This document shows positions 20,599-28,910 of a DNA stretch of 64,000 nt, in pieces; position 1 is the stretch's first letter, and every line of letters begins with the position of its first letter. This DNA comes from Streptomyces lydicus (GTDB lineage: Bacteria; Actinomycetota; Actinomycetes; Streptomycetales; Streptomycetaceae): positions 62,001-126,000 of the forward strand of contig NZ_JNZA01000007.1 of the NCBI RefSeq assembly GCF_000717345.1. The letters run 5' to 3'. Both the position numbers and the translations under genes were made by a program. The notes under the pieces were generated by a model, which ran no database searches, was not told the origin of the DNA, and worked only from the letters and a program-made list of their open reading frames with translations.

Positions 20599-22047
20599 AT
20601 GACCACGACGGGGGCAAGTGAAGGTGTGGCCGCGCGGGGCGCGCCGGTGAGCGGGCCGTGGTGGTGGGCCCGGCGGCGGAGTGCCGTACTGGATGTGCTG
20701 CTGGCGGTGGCGTCGGCGCTGGAGTGCATGGCCGAGGGGGTGCGGTTCGCGCAGGAGGCGCGGCTGCCCGAATTGCTCGGGGTGCTGCTGGGGCTGCTGG
20801 TGGGCTCGGTGCTGCTGGTGCGGCGTCGGTGGCCCGTGGTGGTGGTGCTGGTTTCGATAGCGGTGATGCCCGCGGAGATGGGCGGGCTGCTGAGCGTGGT
20901 GGGGCTGTACACGCTCGCCGCGTCGGAGGTGCCGCGCCGGATCACCACGTTGCTGGCGGGGATGACGGTCGTGGGGACGTTGGTGACGACGTTCCTCACG
21001 CTGCGGCAGGACGTGGCGACGCAGGAGGATTTCAACCCGCCGACGTGGGTGGTGCCGGTGATGTCGCTCGCGGTGGGGCTGGTGCTGACGGCTCCGCCCG
21101 TGCTGTGGGGGCTGTACATCGGGGCCCGGCGGCGGCTGGTGGAGAGCCTGCGGGAGCGGGCGGACGGTCTGGAGCGGGAGCTGTCGCTGCTGGCGGACCG
21201 GGCCGAGGAGCGGGCGGAGTGGGCCCGTAACGAGGAGCGGACCCGGATCGCGCGGGAGATGCACGACGTGGTGGCGCACCGGGTGAGTCTGATGGTCGTG
21301 CATGCGGCGGCGCTGCAGGCGGTGGCCCTGAAGGATCCGGAGAAGGCGTCGAAGAACGCGGGGCTGGTCGGTGACATGGGGCGGCAGGCGCTGACGGAGC
21401 TGCGCGAGATGCTCGGGGTGCTGCGTACGGCCGAGGGGACGGCGGCCCGCGGTGTGCCGGCGTCGGATGCGCCGGAGCGGCTGGCGGCGGTGGCGTCGCG
21501 GGCGCGGGTACCGGCGGAGGCGCCGGCGGGCGCGCGGTCGTCGGTGCCGGTGGCTGCGGGGGGCGTGTCGGAGGGGGACGGGGCGGTCCCGGGTGCCGGA
21601 GCGCCGGTGGAGGGCCAGGCCGAGGGGCCGTCTCTGGCGGACCTCGGGGATCTGGTGGGGCAGTCCCGGGCGGCGGGGATGGTGGTCGAGCTGTCGGTGG
21701 ACGATCCGGCGGAGGAGCCCGTCGGGGCCGGCCTGCGGTATGCGGCGCGGGTGGAGCAGACGGTGTACCGGGTGGTCCAGGAAGCGCTGACGAATGTGCA
21801 CAAGCACGCGCCGGGGGCGCGGGCGCGGGTGCGGCTGGCGCACCGGGAGGGTGAGCTGGCGGTGCAGGTGGAGAACGGGCCGTGTGAGGGCGACGCGGCG
21901 AACGCGGGCCTGCCGAGCGGCGGGAACGGCCTGGTGGGGATGCGGGAGCGGGTGACGGCGCTGGGCGGCGTCTTCGTCTCGGGCCCGACGGACGCCGGCG
22001 GCTTCCGGGTCTCGGCCGTGGTCCCGGCGTCCCTTCCGGCGGCCTGA
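20599..22047 (+). CDS. NarL-type sensor histidine kinase, orphan
   Basis: A 482-residue membrane sensor kinase. About five hydrophobic segments occupy residues 25-175, followed by a coiled linker (RERADGLERELSLLADRAEERAEW), a HisKA_3 dimerisation domain with phospho-acceptor H222 in REMHDVVAHRVS, and a C-terminal ATPase (N-box EALTNVHKHAPGA; G-boxes GNGLVGMRERV). A Pro/Ala/Gly-rich insert of about 60 residues separates the HisKA_3 domain from the ATPase. No response regulator gene is adjacent, so its partner is elsewhere. The ATG at 20599 has only a weak ribosome site (GGGCGG). Confidence 0.88.
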   Translation: MTTTGASEGVAARGAPVSGPWWWARRRSAVLDVLLAVASALECMAEGVRFAQEARLPELLGVLLGLLVGSVLLVRRRWPVVVVLVSIAVMPAEMGGLLSVVGLYTLAASEVPRRITTLLAGMTVVGTLVTTFLTLRQDVATQEDFNPPTWVVPVMSLAVGLVLTAPPVLWGLYIGARRRLVESLRERADGLERELSLLADRAEERAEWARNEERTRIAREMHDVVAHRVSLMVVHAAALQAVALKDPEKASKNAGLVGDMGRQALTELREMLGVLRTAEGTAARGVPASDAPERLAAVASRARVPAEAPAGARSSVPVAAGGVSEGDGAVPGAGAPVEGQAEGPSLADLGDLVGQSRAAGMVVELSVDDPAEEPVGAGLRYAARVEQTVYRVVQEALTNVHKHAPGARARVRLAHREGELAVQVENGPCEGDAANAGLPSGGNGLVGMRERVTALGGVFVSGPTDAGGFRVSAVVPASLPAA

Positions 22048-22242
22048 CCGGGCAGTCCCTGGGGTGACCGGCAACGAGGGATGCGGCCTCTGCTCGTTGC
22101 CTGCCGGCGTCGTGGGAGGCTCCCGACGGTGATGCCCCTGCCGTCTGCCGGTGACGCGAGGAGTGGCCCCTGTCCCTGTCGTCTGCCGGCACCCGTGCGA
22201 GGTGCCCCTGCCGTCAGCCGTCGACGTGCGACATGCCCCCGT

Positions 22243-22284
22243 CCTCAGTCCGCGACGTGCCCTCGGCCCTCAGTCCGCGACGTG
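22243..22284. repeat. Tandem copies of the 3' end of the SUKH-3-like gene
   Basis: CCTCAGTCCGCGACGTG occurs at 22243-22259 and again at 22268-22284; the second copy contains the stop codon of the SUKH-3-like gene. A weaker relative starts near 22215. On the minus strand each copy reads the last codons (HVAD) plus stop. This looks like tandem duplication of the gene end. Confidence 0.6.
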
Positions 22285-22833
22285 GGACGCGAGTCCCAGG
22301 CGGCTCGGCTTGGTTCCCAGGACGAGGGTGCCCAGTGCCGTGTCGATGTCGGCGCCGAGGTACCAGTCGCCGGTGTGGTCGACGCTGTAGACGCGGCCTT
22401 CGGTGTCGATGGCGAGGGTGGCCTGGCCGTAGGTCGCGCCGTCCGGGTCGGTGAGTTCCTCGCGGCCCAGGGGGGCGACGTCCGTTTCGAGGGCGCGGCC
22501 GAGGTCGCCGAGGGTGCGGGCGAGGTGGAGGCCGTGCAGGGGGTTGATGACGAACGGGGCGGGGGCGATGTGGCGGCCGGGGCCGGGGCCGGTGATGTGC
22601 AGCCCGCCGAATTCGGCCCACGCCTCGACGGCGGCGGGGAAGACGGTGTGGCGGTGGCCGGCGGGGGAGGCGTGGGCGCGCAGGGCGTCGGCCCAGTGTT
22701 CGGCCTGCTGCATGTCCCAGCGGCCGGGTTGCCAGCCGGCTTCCTGAAGGGCGACGTCCACGGCGGCGGGGAAGCGGGTGGAGTCGGTGCGGTCGTGCGC
22801 GGGGGTGCGGGGGCCGGGGGTGGTGGGCGGCAT
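22270..22833 (-). CDS. SUKH-3-like immunity protein
   Basis: A 187-residue protein that I assign to the SUKH-3 group. The features are FPAAVDVALQEAGWQPGRW near the start, AEAWAEFGGLHI-type spacing (VEAWAEFGGLHITGPG), a strand-rich middle (FVINPLHGLHLARTLGDLGRALETDVAPLG), and the C-terminal GQATLAIDTEGRVYSVDHTGDWYLG. Members usually neutralise nucleic-acid deaminase toxins. It starts 8 bases after the stop of the YwqJ-like deaminase gene, with AGGAAG inside the end of that gene, so the two are translated together as a toxin/immunity-type pair. There is no signal peptide. Confidence 0.75.
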   Translation of the reverse strand: MPPTTPGPRTPAHDRTDSTRFPAAVDVALQEAGWQPGRWDMQQAEHWADALRAHASPAGHRHTVFPAAVEAWAEFGGLHITGPGPGRHIAPAPFVINPLHGLHLARTLGDLGRALETDVAPLGREELTDPDGATYGQATLAIDTEGRVYSVDHTGDWYLGADIDTALGTLVLGTKPSRLGLASHVAD

Positions 22834-22841
22834 GGTGACGG

Positions 22842-23354
22842 TCAGCTTCCTGTGGGCGTGGTGCCGATGGGCATGACGCCGAAGTGGGCGAGGAGGGCGT
22901 CGCAGGAGCGGCAGGGCGGGGCGTAGCTGCCGTGCTGGGGGTCGCCGTCCTCGCGGATGTGGCGGGCGGTGATTTTGGAGTGTTTGAGGGAGCGGCGGGC
23001 TTCGCCGTTGGTGAGGGGTTTGCGGGAGGCGCGTTTGGAGCGGTTGGCCTCGACGGCGGTGAGGTGGCGGGAGAGCAGGACGGCTTCGGGACATCGGCCG
23101 GTGAAGCGTTCGCGCTGTGCGGTGGCGAGGGTGTCGAGGAAGTCCTGGACCAGGGGGTGGAGGGTGGGGGGTTGTTCGGCCTTGCCGGCGGTGCAGGTGA
23201 GGGTTTGTCCGCGTACGGACAGGGCGGCGCCGATGGTGGGGAGGATGCCGTCGCGGCGGTGGTGGAGGGCGGGTGCGCGATGGGTGTCGGCGGTGCCGCT
23301 CCAGCCGATGCGTGGGTCCCCGGTGCCGGTGCCGTGGCGTGCGGTGGTGCTCAT
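22842..23354 (-). CDS. YwqJ-type putative nucleic-acid deaminase
   Basis: A 170-residue protein with the zinc deaminase pattern of the YwqJ group: RCPEAVLLSRHL near the middle (Cys and Glu of the first motif) and PPCRSCDALLAHFGV at the C-terminus (the PCxxC metal ligands). Such domains normally form the C-terminal toxic tip of polymorphic toxins. Here the domain stands alone with a short disordered N-terminus and no secretion or pre-toxin domain. The SUKH-3-like gene directly downstream is the likely partner. Deaminase chemistry is known for the family; a toxic role here is inferred. Confidence 0.78.
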   Translation of the reverse strand: MSTTARHGTGTGDPRIGWSGTADTHRAPALHHRRDGILPTIGAALSVRGQTLTCTAGKAEQPPTLHPLVQDFLDTLATAQRERFTGRCPEAVLLSRHLTAVEANRSKRASRKPLTNGEARRSLKHSKITARHIREDGDPQHGSYAPPCRSCDALLAHFGVMPIGTTPTGS

Positions 23355-23376
23355 GGTGGTGCTTTCCCTCCCTGCA

Positions 23377-23397
23377 ATCCCCCCGGTTGCGGGGGAT
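23377..23397. promoter_or_regulatory. Inverted repeat between the two divergent toxin-type genes
   Basis: ATCCCCC (23377-23383) and GGGGGAT (23391-23397) form a perfect seven-bp stem with a seven-base spacer. It lies 23 bases upstream of the deaminase ATG, in the 297-base region shared with the WHH-SUKH gene. It could be an operator or a leader hairpin. The rest of that region shows no gene. Confidence 0.35.
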
Positions 23398-23651
23398 CAG
23401 ATTGCCAAATGTGCTGGGTGTTGCGGTAGTCGGACGGGCTGTCGTGGAGATCACGGGGAGCTGACGGGGCGTCGGCAGGTAGTCAACAGGGCTGGTGGGC
23501 GGGGTGGTGCGCGGGGGCTGCGGGGTGGTGGGGCGGTGGGTGACGCCGGTGTGTCGCGGGGCTGACGTGCACGGGGGCGGGGGCGCGGGCGGGTGTTGCG
23601 GCACGGCATAGGCTGTGCCCCAAAGCCAGCTTCAGCCAGGGGGCATCCGCG

Positions 23652-24662
23652 ATGACGACAGGTCGGCCAGGGCTGGGGGCTCTCCCCGGCTCCCAGGCGG
23701 CGGGGCATGCCGCCGCGCCACCCAATTCGGCCTATGCCGGTCAGGTTGTGCATTTTCCGGATCCGGTGCGTGCCGCGCGGTACCCGGCGGGGGTGCGGAT
23801 GGACGGGCGGGGCTTTCCGGAGTTCTCGCCGTACGCGCGGGCCGCTGCGGAGATCGCCGAGCCGCCGGAGGGCTTCGGCGTGGACGAGCTGCGGCTGACG
23901 GACTACGTGTCGGCGAACGCGGCGCTGCACGCGCAGGGACACGAGCTGTGGATAGACGTGCCCGCGGTGGCGACGCCGCACGGCTGGACGTGGCATCACG
24001 TCGCCGGTACGCGGCGGATGGAACTGGTCCCGGTCGAGGTGAAGGCGCTGCTGCGGCATCACGGTGGGCTGGCGACGGCGGCGGTGGCGCACGACAAGCG
24101 GGGCACCCGGCCGTTGCAGGAGACCCGGCCGGTGCACTTCGGGCTGCCGCACCGTGAGCTGGCGGTGGGCGAGGAGCAGGTGGCGCAGGCCGAGGAGGCG
24201 CTGGGCTACCGGCTGCCGGGTGCGTACCGCTCGTTCCTGAAGGCGGCGGGCGGGTGCGCGCCGGTGGGTGCGGCGCTGGACGCGGAGCTGGGGCTGCTGG
24301 TCGACCAGCCGTTCTTCACGGTGCGGGACGACGCGGCGGTCAACGATCTCGTGTACGTGAACAAGTGCCTGCGGGACCACTTCACCAAGGACTATCTGGG
24401 CGTGGGGTTCGTGCAGGGCGGTGTGGTCGCGGTGAAGGTGCGGGGTGACGCGCCGGGCTCGGTCTGGTTCTGCCCGTACGACGATGCGCGGGATCAGGAC
24501 GGCTGGGGGGTGCAGGAGCGGGTGGAGCGGCTGCTGCTGCCGTGCGGTGCGGATTTCGATGATTTTCTGCAGCGGCTGGCGGGCAATCCGCCGGAGTTGG
24601 AGACCGTGGCGAACCTGATGGTGGACGGCGGTTTCGCGGCTGCTGTTCCGGTGGGGGGCTGA
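23652..24662 (+). CDS. WHH (HNH/ENDO VII) nuclease-SUKH fusion protein
   Basis: A 336-residue two-domain protein. Residues about 50-160 fit the WHH group of HNH/ENDO VII nucleases: a partially conserved N-terminal part (DGRGFPEFSPYA) and the signature PHGWTWHH (residues 109-116) followed by MELVPVEVKALLRHHGGLA. Residues about 170-320 form a SMI1/KNR4 (SUKH) domain (EEQVAQAEEALGYRLPGAYRSFLKAAGG). So a toxin-type nuclease and its usual immunity fold are joined in one chain. There is no signal peptide. The ATG at 23652 has AGGGGG ten bases upstream. The next gene starts 8 bases after the stop. Confidence 0.8.
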   Translation: MTTGRPGLGALPGSQAAGHAAAPPNSAYAGQVVHFPDPVRAARYPAGVRMDGRGFPEFSPYARAAAEIAEPPEGFGVDELRLTDYVSANAALHAQGHELWIDVPAVATPHGWTWHHVAGTRRMELVPVEVKALLRHHGGLATAAVAHDKRGTRPLQETRPVHFGLPHRELAVGEEQVAQAEEALGYRLPGAYRSFLKAAGGCAPVGAALDAELGLLVDQPFFTVRDDAAVNDLVYVNKCLRDHFTKDYLGVGFVQGGVVAVKVRGDAPGSVWFCPYDDARDQDGWGVQERVERLLLPCGADFDDFLQRLAGNPPELETVANLMVDGGFAAAVPVGG

Positions 24663-24670
24663 TCGCGTTG

Positions 24671-27634
24671 GTGACGTTCGCGCAGGCGCAGGAGCGCGCG
24701 GAGCGGTGGGTGAACGGCGACGTGCCGGCCTCCCTGCACCGTGAGGTGCGGGTGCGGGAGTTCGATCTGGGCTTCGTGGCCTGGGCGGAGGACCGCGAGG
24801 GGGGCCCGTCGACGGGCTCGGCATCCGGGGAGCAAGAAGAGAGCCGGGGCGGAGCGCAGCGGAGCGGCGGCCGGGCCCGGCTGGTGATCGCGCGGGACAG
24901 CGGGGAGACGACGCTGTGGCCGGGGCTGCCGGTGGGTGAGGTGATCCGCCGGTACGAGGAGGAGTACGGGGCGGTCGCGGACGGCGGGTACGGGGCGGCC
25001 GAGCCGGCGCCGCAGCGTATCGATCTGGAGGCCACGTCCTTCCTGCTGACGCCGCCGGAGTGGCTGCAGCAGGCGGCGGACGCGAGGGGCATCCCGGACG
25101 GGCGGGGCGGTGCGGGGAGCGGAGCTGCGCCGTCCGCGCCCTCGGTGCCCGCGCAGGCGGGGCCGCCGGCCGCTGCGGCAGCCGCCGGCCCGGCTCCTGC
25201 CGCGCCGCCGGCCCCGGCCACCCCGTCCGTGCCGTCCGCTGCCGTTCCTTCCGCTTCGGACGCCTGGGCCGAGGTGAGCGTCAACGGTGCCGGGGACGGG
25301 GTTTCACAGGACGGTGCGGACGCCGCGGAGACGGGTCCGGTGCCGGGTGTGCCGGGCGGGTCCGGTGCGTCGGGTACCCCGGCCGAGGCGACGCCGTGGG
25401 CCGCGGCGGACACCACCAGCAGCGACGGCGGTGGTGAGGACCTTTCGGTGGGGCTGCCCCAGACGGTCTTCGCGCCGCCGCTGGCCGGGTTCGACGAGGA
25501 GGACGCGCCGGCCGCGCCGCGCGCCCGGCCCGAGGCCAAGACCGAACTGCTGCGGGGCGGTAGCCAGTTGCCGCGTACGCAGGTGGCGCCGGCTGTCGAG
25601 CTGCCGGACGGGACGGGGCCGGGCGGCGGTCCGGCGGGCGGGCCCGGTGGCGCGCCGCTGCCGCCGCCGATGCCGGCCGCACCGCCGGCGGTGCCCGGGC
25701 TGCCTGACCTGCCGCCGCCGTCGGGGCCGCCGGTCGCCGATGTGCCGCCCCCGCCGGGTGTGGCGGGCGCCGGTGCACCGGGCGTGCCCGGTCCCGGTAC
25801 GCCGCCGGCACCGCCCGCGGGGGGCGGGGTGCATGCCGCGGCGACGATGCTGGCCGACGGCTCCTCGCTGCCCGGTAACGCGGCCGGTGGGCCGCCCCCG
25901 CCGCCCGGCGTGCCCGGTGCGGGGCGTGCGGGCGGGCCGCAGGACGCCGCGAAGCTCGCGGAGGCCGAAACGGGCAAGGCCGGGGTGCGTCCGCCCGGCG
26001 GCCCGGCGGCGTCCGGTGCGCCGGCCGGCGGTTACGTACCGACGCAGCTGGTGTCGCAGCTGGACGGCGCGGATCTTGATCTGAGTGCGGTGGACGGGCC
26101 CGGCGGGGCGGACCGGCCCGGTGGGACCGGTGGCCCCGGTGCCGGCGGTCCTGGTGGTCCCGGTGGTGGTGTGCACGCCGCGGCGACGATGCTCGCCGAC
26201 GGCGCGTCGCTGCAGGCCGGACTGGCCGGTGCCGGCGGTCCCGGTGGTTCCGCCGGTGGCCCGGGTGTGCCGGCGCCCCCGGCGCCGCCCGGTGTGCCCG
26301 GCGCGCCGAAGCCGCCCGGTCCGCCCGGCCGTCCCGGTGCCTCCGCCGGTGGCCCGGAGAGCGGCGGCCGGGAGACCGGTGGTCCGGCCGGGCCGCCCCC
26401 GCCGCCCGCACCGCCGGTCTCCGGCGGCCCCGGCGCGGGTGGCCCCGGTGGCGGGGTGCACGCCGCGGCGACGATGCTCGCCGGTGGCGCCGCGCTGCCC
26501 GGCGGCCCGGGTGCCGGTGGCCCGGCGGGTCCCGGCATGCCGCCCGCGACGCCGCCGGCCGGCCCCCACGTCCCGCCGCCGGGAGTGCCCGGCCCCACGG
26601 GCGGCCCCGGCGGGCCGGGCGCGTACGGCTATCCGCAGGCGCCCAGTGGTCAGCCGACGGTCGGCCCGGGCTACATGGCCGTGCTGAGCTACCGCGCGCC
26701 GGACGGCTCGGAGCAGAAGATCGTGCGCCGCTCGGCGCCGGGTACGCCGCATCCGGAGTGGCAGCTGCTGCACGAGCTGCGGGGCATGAACGTCCCGCCG
26801 CAGCAGGTGCTGGAGCTGCACACCGAGCTGGAGTGCTGTGATCTGCCGGGTGGCTACTGCGCCCGGATGATCCGGGACAACTGGCCGCAGGTGCGGATCA
26901 GCCACACCGCCGCGTACGGCAGGGACCACGCCTCGCGTCAGCAGGGCGTACGGCATCTGGTCGAGCACCAGGGCGAGTTGCACCAGGTCGCGGACGGTCC
27001 GGCGCGGCCGGCGCCGGTGCGGGTGCCGCTGCCGCACCCCTCGCAGGTGCCGCCGGCGCCACCGGTGCCGCCCCAGGTGATCGGGCAGGAGCTGGAGCAG
27101 GCGTTCGGGCCGCAGGGCATCTTCCGGTTCGACCAGCGGGCGGTGTCCCGGCACGGCGTGCCCGACGTGGTGGCGCAGATGCTGGTGTGGGCCGGGCTGC
27201 CGGTCGACTTCGGGCCGTTCTTCTGGGCGCAGGCACAGCCGCACCGTCCGGTGCCGACGCTGGCGGAGCTGGCGTTGGAGCGCGGGGTGCAGCCTGCGCC
27301 GGACGCCGGGTCGTATCTGGTGATGGGCAACGACTTCGGTCGTCAGCTGTGTGTCCAGTACGGGACCGCGAACATCGTGGCGGTGCCCATGGAGGCCCAC
27401 GGGGGGCAGTCGGCCGCGCCGCAGTTCGTGAACAGCGGGCTGCCGGAGTTCGTGCGGTGCCTGGCGATGCTGGGGCGGATGTGGCGGCTGCGGTACGGGC
27501 TGACGCCGGAGCAGGCGGGCCGGTGGACCGTCGACTTCCAGGCGCAGCTGGTGGCGCTGGATCCGCCGGCGCTGGGCTCGCCGGAGACGTGGTGGTCGGT
27601 GCTGCTGGAGCAGATGTGGGACGGCCTGCTGTAG
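24671..27634 (+). CDS. Imm35-linker-deaminase-SUKH-4 fusion protein
   Basis: A 987-residue multidomain protein. Residues 1-100 look like an Imm35/YrhB-type immunity domain (VTFAQAQERAERWVNG; LVIARDSGETTLWPGLPVGEVI). Residues about 110-660 are a Pro/Gly/Ala-rich linker holding three copies of GGVHAAATMLA near 386, 499 and 594. Residues about 666-768 are an XOO_2897-type deaminase (HPEWQLLHELRGMNVPPQQV, HTELECCDLPGGYCARMI). Residues about 800-987 are a SUKH-4 domain (GSYLVMGNDFGRQLCVQYG; SGLPEFVRCLAMLGRMWRLR). There is no export signal. The GTG at 24671 is preferred to the TTG just before it. It is probably co-transcribed with the WHH-SUKH gene. Confidence 0.8.
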   Translation: MTFAQAQERAERWVNGDVPASLHREVRVREFDLGFVAWAEDREGGPSTGSASGEQEESRGGAQRSGGRARLVIARDSGETTLWPGLPVGEVIRRYEEEYGAVADGGYGAAEPAPQRIDLEATSFLLTPPEWLQQAADARGIPDGRGGAGSGAAPSAPSVPAQAGPPAAAAAAGPAPAAPPAPATPSVPSAAVPSASDAWAEVSVNGAGDGVSQDGADAAETGPVPGVPGGSGASGTPAEATPWAAADTTSSDGGGEDLSVGLPQTVFAPPLAGFDEEDAPAAPRARPEAKTELLRGGSQLPRTQVAPAVELPDGTGPGGGPAGGPGGAPLPPPMPAAPPAVPGLPDLPPPSGPPVADVPPPPGVAGAGAPGVPGPGTPPAPPAGGGVHAAATMLADGSSLPGNAAGGPPPPPGVPGAGRAGGPQDAAKLAEAETGKAGVRPPGGPAASGAPAGGYVPTQLVSQLDGADLDLSAVDGPGGADRPGGTGGPGAGGPGGPGGGVHAAATMLADGASLQAGLAGAGGPGGSAGGPGVPAPPAPPGVPGAPKPPGPPGRPGASAGGPESGGRETGGPAGPPPPPAPPVSGGPGAGGPGGGVHAAATMLAGGAALPGGPGAGGPAGPGMPPATPPAGPHVPPPGVPGPTGGPGGPGAYGYPQAPSGQPTVGPGYMAVLSYRAPDGSEQKIVRRSAPGTPHPEWQLLHELRGMNVPPQQVLELHTELECCDLPGGYCARMIRDNWPQVRISHTAAYGRDHASRQQGVRHLVEHQGELHQVADGPARPAPVRVPLPHPSQVPPAPPVPPQVIGQELEQAFGPQGIFRFDQRAVSRHGVPDVVAQMLVWAGLPVDFGPFFWAQAQPHRPVPTLAELALERGVQPAPDAGSYLVMGNDFGRQLCVQYGTANIVAVPMEAHGGQSAAPQFVNSGLPEFVRCLAMLGRMWRLRYGLTPEQAGRWTVDFQAQLVALDPPALGSPETWWSVLLEQMWDGLL

Positions 27635-27722
27635 GGCGGCGGGCGGCCCGGGCGGGCCCCGTGCCGTGCCCGGGCGGGGCGTTCGACCTGCGGGATGGGC
27701 CGGGCGCCTCGACCATGCGTAT

Positions 27723-28811
27723 ATGGGCCGTCCGATACCCCCGTCGTGGTCGTCGTCGCCGGCGACCCGGTACCGGGCCGGTGGCCGGCGCCGGCGTCCG
27801 CGCGGGCGGGCCGCCGGGCGGTGGGGCGGTCCGGGGCCGCGCCGGAGCCGGTGGGCGTGGCTGGGCTGGCTGCTGGCGGTGCTGCTGGTGCTGGTGGTCC
27901 TGGTGGTGGCGGCGGGGGCCGGGCTGTACATGCGGGCGGGGCGGCAGCTGCAGCACACGGCCGCGATTGCGGACTATCCGGGCCGGCCGGCCCCGGGCCG
28001 CGGCACGAACTGGCTGCTGGTCGGCTCCGACAGCCGGTCCGAGCTGACCCGGCAGCAGCGCAGGGAGCTGCACGTCGGCAACAACGACGTGCGGAACACC
28101 GACACGATCATGGTGCTGCACTACGGGGACCACGGCCCCACCCTGGTCAGCCTGCCGCGGGACAGCTACGTCCCGATTCCCGGGCACGGCAGCCGGAAGA
28201 TCAACGAGGCGTACGCGGACGGCGGCCCGAAGCTGCTCACCCGGACGGTGGAGCAGGCCACCGGGCTGCGGATCGATCGCTATGCCGAGGTGAACTTCCT
28301 GGGGTTCGTGCGGATCGTGGACGCGCTGGAGGGCGTCCGGCTGTGTCTGGACAAGCCGCTCGTCGACGAGCGGTCGGGGGCGGACTTCCCGGCCGGCTGC
28401 CGGCGGATGAACGGGACGCAGGCGCTGGCGTTCGTACGGGCGCGCTACGCGGACCCGGAGGGTGACCTCGGACGGGTGAAGCGGCAGCGGCAGCTGCTCG
28501 GCGCGGTGGCGGACCGGATGGCCGGCTCCGACGTGTATCTGGACCCGTCCCGGCTGACGCGGGTGATGGACGCGTCGTTGGCGGCGCTGACCGTGGACGA
28601 GCGGGCCGGGGTGGGGCAGTTGCTGGAGATGGGCTGGTCGATGAAGCGGATCGCCGGGGGCGGTGGGGCGGCGGCCACGGTGCCGGTGCATCAGCCCGGG
28701 GTGATGGTGGCCGGTGCCGGGTCGGTGCTGCTGTGGGACGAAAGTGGGGCGAAGCGGCTGTTCCACTCCCTCCACAACGATGATCCAATTCCGACTTCTG
28801 CCGATAAATGA
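27723..28811 (+). CDS. LytR-CpsA-Psr (LCP) family protein
   Basis: A 362-residue membrane-anchored phosphotransferase that probably attaches wall polymers to peptidoglycan. An Arg-rich cytoplasmic N-terminus is followed by one membrane helix near residues 44-69, then the extracellular LCP domain with LLVGSDSR, NTDTIMVLHYG, SLPRDSYVPIPG, RKINEAYADGG and ARYADPEGDLGRVKRQRQLL (the conserved Arg/Asp residues that bind polyprenyl pyrophosphate). The start is uncertain because no good ribosome site precedes the ATG at 27723. It is unrelated in function to the upstream toxin-type genes, as far as can be seen. Confidence 0.88.
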   Translation: MGRPIPPSWSSSPATRYRAGGRRRRPRGRAAGRWGGPGPRRSRWAWLGWLLAVLLVLVVLVVAAGAGLYMRAGRQLQHTAAIADYPGRPAPGRGTNWLLVGSDSRSELTRQQRRELHVGNNDVRNTDTIMVLHYGDHGPTLVSLPRDSYVPIPGHGSRKINEAYADGGPKLLTRTVEQATGLRIDRYAEVNFLGFVRIVDALEGVRLCLDKPLVDERSGADFPAGCRRMNGTQALAFVRARYADPEGDLGRVKRQRQLLGAVADRMAGSDVYLDPSRLTRVMDASLAALTVDERAGVGQLLEMGWSMKRIAGGGGAAATVPVHQPGVMVAGAGSVLLWDESGAKRLFHSLHNDDPIPTSADK

Positions 28812-28910
28812 CGCATCCTGGTGCAGTGGGCCGGTAGGCGTGCCGCGACGGCACGGAATCCCGGCCGGTCCGAAGAACAGCGCGCGTAACTGCACAGAGG
28901 GGCTTGAGGG

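Noticed and set aside
22270..27634. The toxin-domain cluster as a recent genomic island
   Set aside because: No integrase, transposase, direct-repeat attachment site or change in base composition was seen at the borders, and the nearest tRNA (20266-20337) has no repeated 3' end downstream.
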